Below the pieces are notes generated by a model. The model was not told the origin of the DNA and did not search any database. It was given only the letters and a program-made list of their open reading frames with translations. Positions 18,739 to 22,122 of a DNA stretch of 22,122 nt are shown one piece after another. The position numbers were made by a program, and so were the translations under genes. Every line of letters starts with the position of its first letter. Positions within the stretch are counted from its first letter, which is position 1. Location of the stretch: positions 1 to 22,122 of the forward strand of contig NWUY0300108209.1 of NCBI GenBank assembly GCA_004151065.3, written 5' to 3'. This DNA comes from Larix sibirica (taxonomy: Eukaryota; Streptophyta; Pinopsida; Pinales; Pinaceae).

Positions 18739-20300
18739 TCTCCCTATTCTACACTTGTTCCATTCGAACGAGTAGCATCGGAACTACCTTGAACTTTTGG
18801 GAGGAGTGGCAACATTTTCCCTTTCTTAAGTGTTATTCTTATTACATTGGCCCTTCCACACAATTTTAAAATTTGAGTAAGGAGTAGAATTAGCACTTGC
18901 CCTTTCTCACCCTCCTATGGATAGAGCAAAGAGGATTTGGGAGGTCAAGAAGGAGTATGTGCCCTTTCTCATACTCTTGGTATTTGGGTGAGGAACTGGC
19001 CCTTTCTTTTGCTTCCGTAATTTTTTGAGAGGAAGAGTCGACCCATCGGACACTTTTTCAATTTGCGTAAGGAGAAGAAGGATCACTAGCCATTTATCAC
19101 CCTTATATGGTTATAGCGATGAGGATTGGGGAGGTGGAGAAGGACCATGTGCCCTTTCTCAGACTCTTAATATTTGAGTGAAGAACTAGCCCTTTCTCTT
19201 GCTTTGCTCATTGTTGGGAGAAAGATTCAAGGAGCATTGGCTCGTTCCTACACTTGTTCCACTCAAGTGAGTAGCATGGGGACTTCCTTAGACTTTTGGG
19301 AGGAGGAGAGGCAACATTAGAACTTTCTCAACCTATTTTAATTGCATTGGCCCTTCCACACACTTCTGGGATTTGATTAAGGAGCATGTACCCTTTCTCA
19401 CCCTTCTCTGGTTAGAGTAATGAGTAGTGGGAAGGTGGAGAAGGAGAATGTGCCATTTCTCAGAGTCTTGGTATTTGAGTGAGGAACTAGCTCTTTCTCT
19501 CGCTTTTGGTAATTTTTGGGAGGAAGAATCAAGGAGCACTAGCCCTTTCCTACACTTGTTCCACTCGAGTGAGTAGCATGGGAATTGACTTAGACTTACG
19601 TGAGGAGGAGTGGAAACATTGGCCCTTTCTCACCATGTTCTGTTTGCGCTAGCCCTTCCACACACTTGTAAAATTTGAGTAAGTTGGAGAAGGAGCACTC
19701 ACCACTTCTCACCCTTCTATGGTTAGAGTGATGATGAGTTGGAGGTGGAGAAGGAGCATCTCCCCTTTCAAAAACTCTTGGTATTTGAGTGAGGAACTAG
19801 CCCTTTATATCACTTAGATAATTTTTTGGGGTAAGATTCGAGGAGCACTTCCCCTTTTCCACACTTGTTCCATTCGAACTAGTAGCATGGGAATTGCCTG
19901 ATATTTTTTAGAGTAGGAGTGGCAACATTCTCCCTTTCTCACCCTATTTTGAATGCACTGGATCTTCCACACATTTTTTCAATTTGAGTGTGGAGAAGGA
20001 GCACCCGCCCTTTCTCACCCTTCTATGGTTAGAGTGATGAGGAGTGGAGAGGTGGAGAAGGAGCATGTGCCCTTTCTCAAACTCTTGGTATTCTCTCACT
20101 TTGGTAAGGTTTGGGAGGAAGATTTGACCTTCCACACACTTATTCAATTTGAATGAGGAGGAGCACTACCCCTTTTCCACCATTCTATATATAGAGTGAT
20201 GACAAGTTGGGAGGTGGAGAAGGAGCATGTACCCTTTCTCATACTTTTGGTATTTGAGTGAGGAACTAACCCTCTCTATCGCTCGAGTATTTTTAAGGAG
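18739..20300 (-). repeat. S repeat array 4, minus orientation
   Basis: Reverse-complement S anchors stand at 18752, 19251, 19553 and 19862, the last three 302 and 309 bp apart. The 499-bp first gap contains a unit whose anchor has decayed (near 19045). Each unit carries GGCCCTTTCTCACC, AATTTGAGTGAGGAG, GGTTAGAGTGATGAGGA, and CTCTTGGTATTTGAGTGAGG with AACTAGCCC. The unit length matches array 3 and not arrays 1 and 2. Confidence 0.9.
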
Positions 20301-20325
20301 TCCTATCAGTTAGTTTGTATTAACT

Positions 20326-20340
20326 TGGTATCATAGTCGC
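20326..20340 (+). other. PBS-like site, decayed
   Basis: TGGTATCATAGTCGC differs slightly from TGGTATCAGAGC-type primer sites used by plant LTR retrotransposons. It lies between S array 4 and the 118-bp satellite. No gag or LTR partner is seen, so this may be chance. Confidence 0.2.
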
Positions 20341-20399
20341 CCAAAATTTATGGGTTGCGGGTAATTTACGCGGTCTTTTTATGTAGCACGATTGCATAA

Positions 20400-20860
20400 T
20401 GGGTTGCATGGATATCACAGCGGCACAGTTCAGGGAATTATCCGCTTCTATGCGCTTTGGAGTCCACAGCGCATTGCATTGTTTTTCTGCGGTGATTTAA
20501 AATGGTTCTCCTTTCGAGACCCCACGGCCCAATTTTTGCGGCGCGATTCATAGCATTATCCACTTCTATGCACTTGAGATTATTCGGCGCACTACGTTGT
20601 TTTACCACAGTTCTTTGAAATGGTTCTATATTCATCACCCTACAGTCCAATTTTCACGGCGTAATCCAGGCCATTATCCATTTTTGTGCACTTGGGATCC
20701 TGTGGAAAGTTATGATATTTCCATGTGGTGCTTTAAAACGGTTCTCCTTTCAGGACCCCACAAAACAATCTCCACGGCGCAATCCGCGACATTATCCACT
20801 TGTGTGCGCTTGGGGTGTGCGGCGAGTTGTGTTGTTTTACTGCGATTCTTTATTTATAGC
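20400..20860 (+). repeat. 118-bp satellite, copy cluster 2
   Basis: Nearly four units are present. ATGGTTCT-type anchors at 20502, 20620 and 20739 give periods of 118 and 119 bp. Each unit has the same internal order as cluster 1: GGAATTATCC or GGCATTATCC, a TGCGCTT block, GCGCATTGCATTGTTTT, the anchor, GACCCCACGGCCC and AATTTTTGCGGCGC. Orientation is the same as in cluster 1. Confidence 0.9.
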
Positions 20861-21320
20861 TTCACCTAAAATGTTAGTAATTTGTTTGAGATATTTCTTG
20901 TTATTAATGAAATTTATCCACATATATCATATGTCTACATATTCTGGGACAAAGTCCTAGGATTGAGTAGCCTAGGTAGCCTGTAAGGAGGATTTTTAGT
21001 GCCATATAGCCTAATCACAATGTAGTCGTTGGGATAAAAACCAATCTCCCTTTCTGAAAGCCTCACCTAGTTGCAGGTAAGGTCTGATCTCCCAAGATAT
21101 TCCTTCAGGCTTAGTCCTAATGATCAAATCAAAGGCCTTATACATAAACTAAGACATAAATCTAGTCCTGGTGACCTCTTCTTCCTTTCCCTTCTCTATC
21201 CAGAAAACCCAATCATATATTCTTATACTTCACATCAAACAAGGTTTTGTCTAAAACTTTTGCCTTCAATAATGAAGTGGTACATTAAATATGACCGGCT
21301 TGTTAAGAAAACAATTTACC
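20861..21320. other. Unassigned stretch
   Basis: No gene or repeat recognised. An 89-codon open frame at 21071-21340 has no family motif and runs into the S fragment, so it is probably chance. Confidence 0.45.
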
Positions 21321-21417
21321 CAAGTGCTAGTGCCCATTGACCCTTCCTCCCAAAAATTACTAAAGCGAGAGAAAGGGCTAGTTTCTCAGTCAAATTACAA
21401 TAGTTTGATAAAGGGAA
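21321..21417 (+). repeat. S repeat fragment, plus orientation
   Basis: About 97 bp match the middle of the S unit: AGTGCTAGTGCCC, CCTTCCTCCCAAAAATTAC, TAAAGCGAGAGAAAGGGC, CAATAGTTTGATAAAGGG. It lies isolated and in opposite orientation to S array 4. Confidence 0.85.
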
Positions 21418-22122
21418 TTCTTTAGCCTCTATAAAGAACAATATTAAAGTCTGAAAGAAGAAGAAGCCAGTAACCAATGTTCAATGGTCGCCATAGAATA
21501 TTTTGAAACATACACAAAAGATCCAAGTTGTTCACAGGGTGTAACTAGCAAGAGGAATAACAAGTGATTTCTCCTACCGACGACTTAGATTGGATCATGA
21601 AACTTACCAAGGAATATATGTACCATTGGAGGCATCTAAATATGCAATGGATATAAAAGGTGAAGTTTTTCGCAAACGACCCAGATACAATTGTACATTT
21701 TGCGAGGATAAATCTGGATCATTGGAGGTGTTAGAAGCTGTCAATGGGATTAAAATAAGCCTTAGATTGAATATTGCAATTATTCATAAGCAATATTAGT
21801 TGTTCTCGTAGACGCGTCATGGTCAACACCAAAGAAAACTCCTCACAGCCCGGAATAAACAGAGTCCCTCTCTGAAAATGGTGTAGTCTGAATATTCTAC
21901 GTTTTCAACTTTTTGCGACCATATTTTTTGTTTTATTTTGTTCGTAGTCCTGTTGGAAATATTTAAAAAATCTTAGAATCAATTATATTAGCTATGGAAA
22001 TTTCATAATTTGGGTGTCATGGGGTATTCGAGGGTGTTGAATTTACTTATGGATTCAAAAGCACAATTTAAACACTTGCAAATTTGGATTTTACCAAAAA
22101 AAAATTACCATATTCCGACCAA
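21418..22122. other. Unassigned right end
   Basis: No supported gene. A 69-codon open frame (21590-21799, MDHETYQGIYVPLEASK) has protein-like composition but no motif or family that I recognise. The last 250 bases are A/T-rich. Confidence 0.4.

Noticed and set aside
20326-20340. Start of a full LTR retrotransposon at the second PBS-like site
   Set aside because: The downstream sequence is the 118-bp satellite, not gag. No LTR ends were recognised. Kept only as a weak site.
21590-21799. 69-codon open frame as a gene
   Set aside because: It has no recognisable motif, and other frames nearby are equally open. It is listed only within the unassigned right end.

Overview
The window looks like nuclear DNA from a repeat-rich plant genome. 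It is about 60% A/T. I find no intact protein-coding gene, rRNA, tRNA or CRISPR array. What can be read is decayed coding sequence, probably from mobile elements, in a bed of tandem and dispersed repeats. Three things support a plant: a short A/T-rich GT-AG intron, a TATA-box promoter of plant form, and PBS-like sites of the initiator-Met tRNA type. A gymnosperm or other large-genome lineage is possible but cannot be shown from this sequence.

Left part (1-5960). A long broken gene lies on the minus strand (2854 down to the left edge). Its frame can be followed for about 740 codons through several stops, an 82-bp intron (1825-1906) and one clear frameshift in a T tract. Its first part has the layout of a ParB-like domain and a later part resembles a worn DNA-methyltransferase core. 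Just upstream is a 44-bp tandem repeat (2927-3218). Further right are small nested duplications (4195-4290, 4724-5195, 5871-5958) and a second broken minus-strand gene (5273-5767, 164 codons, five stops).

Middle (5960-12000). A first array of a repeat here called 'S' (6700-7790, plus orientation) is followed by a spacer, a TATA box (8313-8320) and a third broken coding unit (8371-11386, plus). That unit needs at least four frame changes and includes a long Ser/Thr/Pro-rich stretch. A possible splice donor at 11387 leads into a very A/T-rich segment with a TAA microsatellite.

Right part (12000-22122). S copies run plus (12000-14420), then invert across a 460-bp spacer and run minus (14885-15540). 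A CpG-rich 118-bp satellite follows (15541-15815). The pair S-minus plus 118-bp satellite occurs again at 18739-20300 and 20400-20860. Between the two pairs are poorly conserved repeats, a possible retrotransposon start (17411-17720), and an inverted copy (18420-18670) of a repeat also found at 4195-4490. A short plus-oriented S fragment lies at 21321-21417. The end of the window is unassigned.

No set of genes works together here. The points of interest are the ParB-like/methyltransferase-like relic, the inverted S arms, which could give double-stranded RNA if transcribed, and the two co-travelling satellite families.
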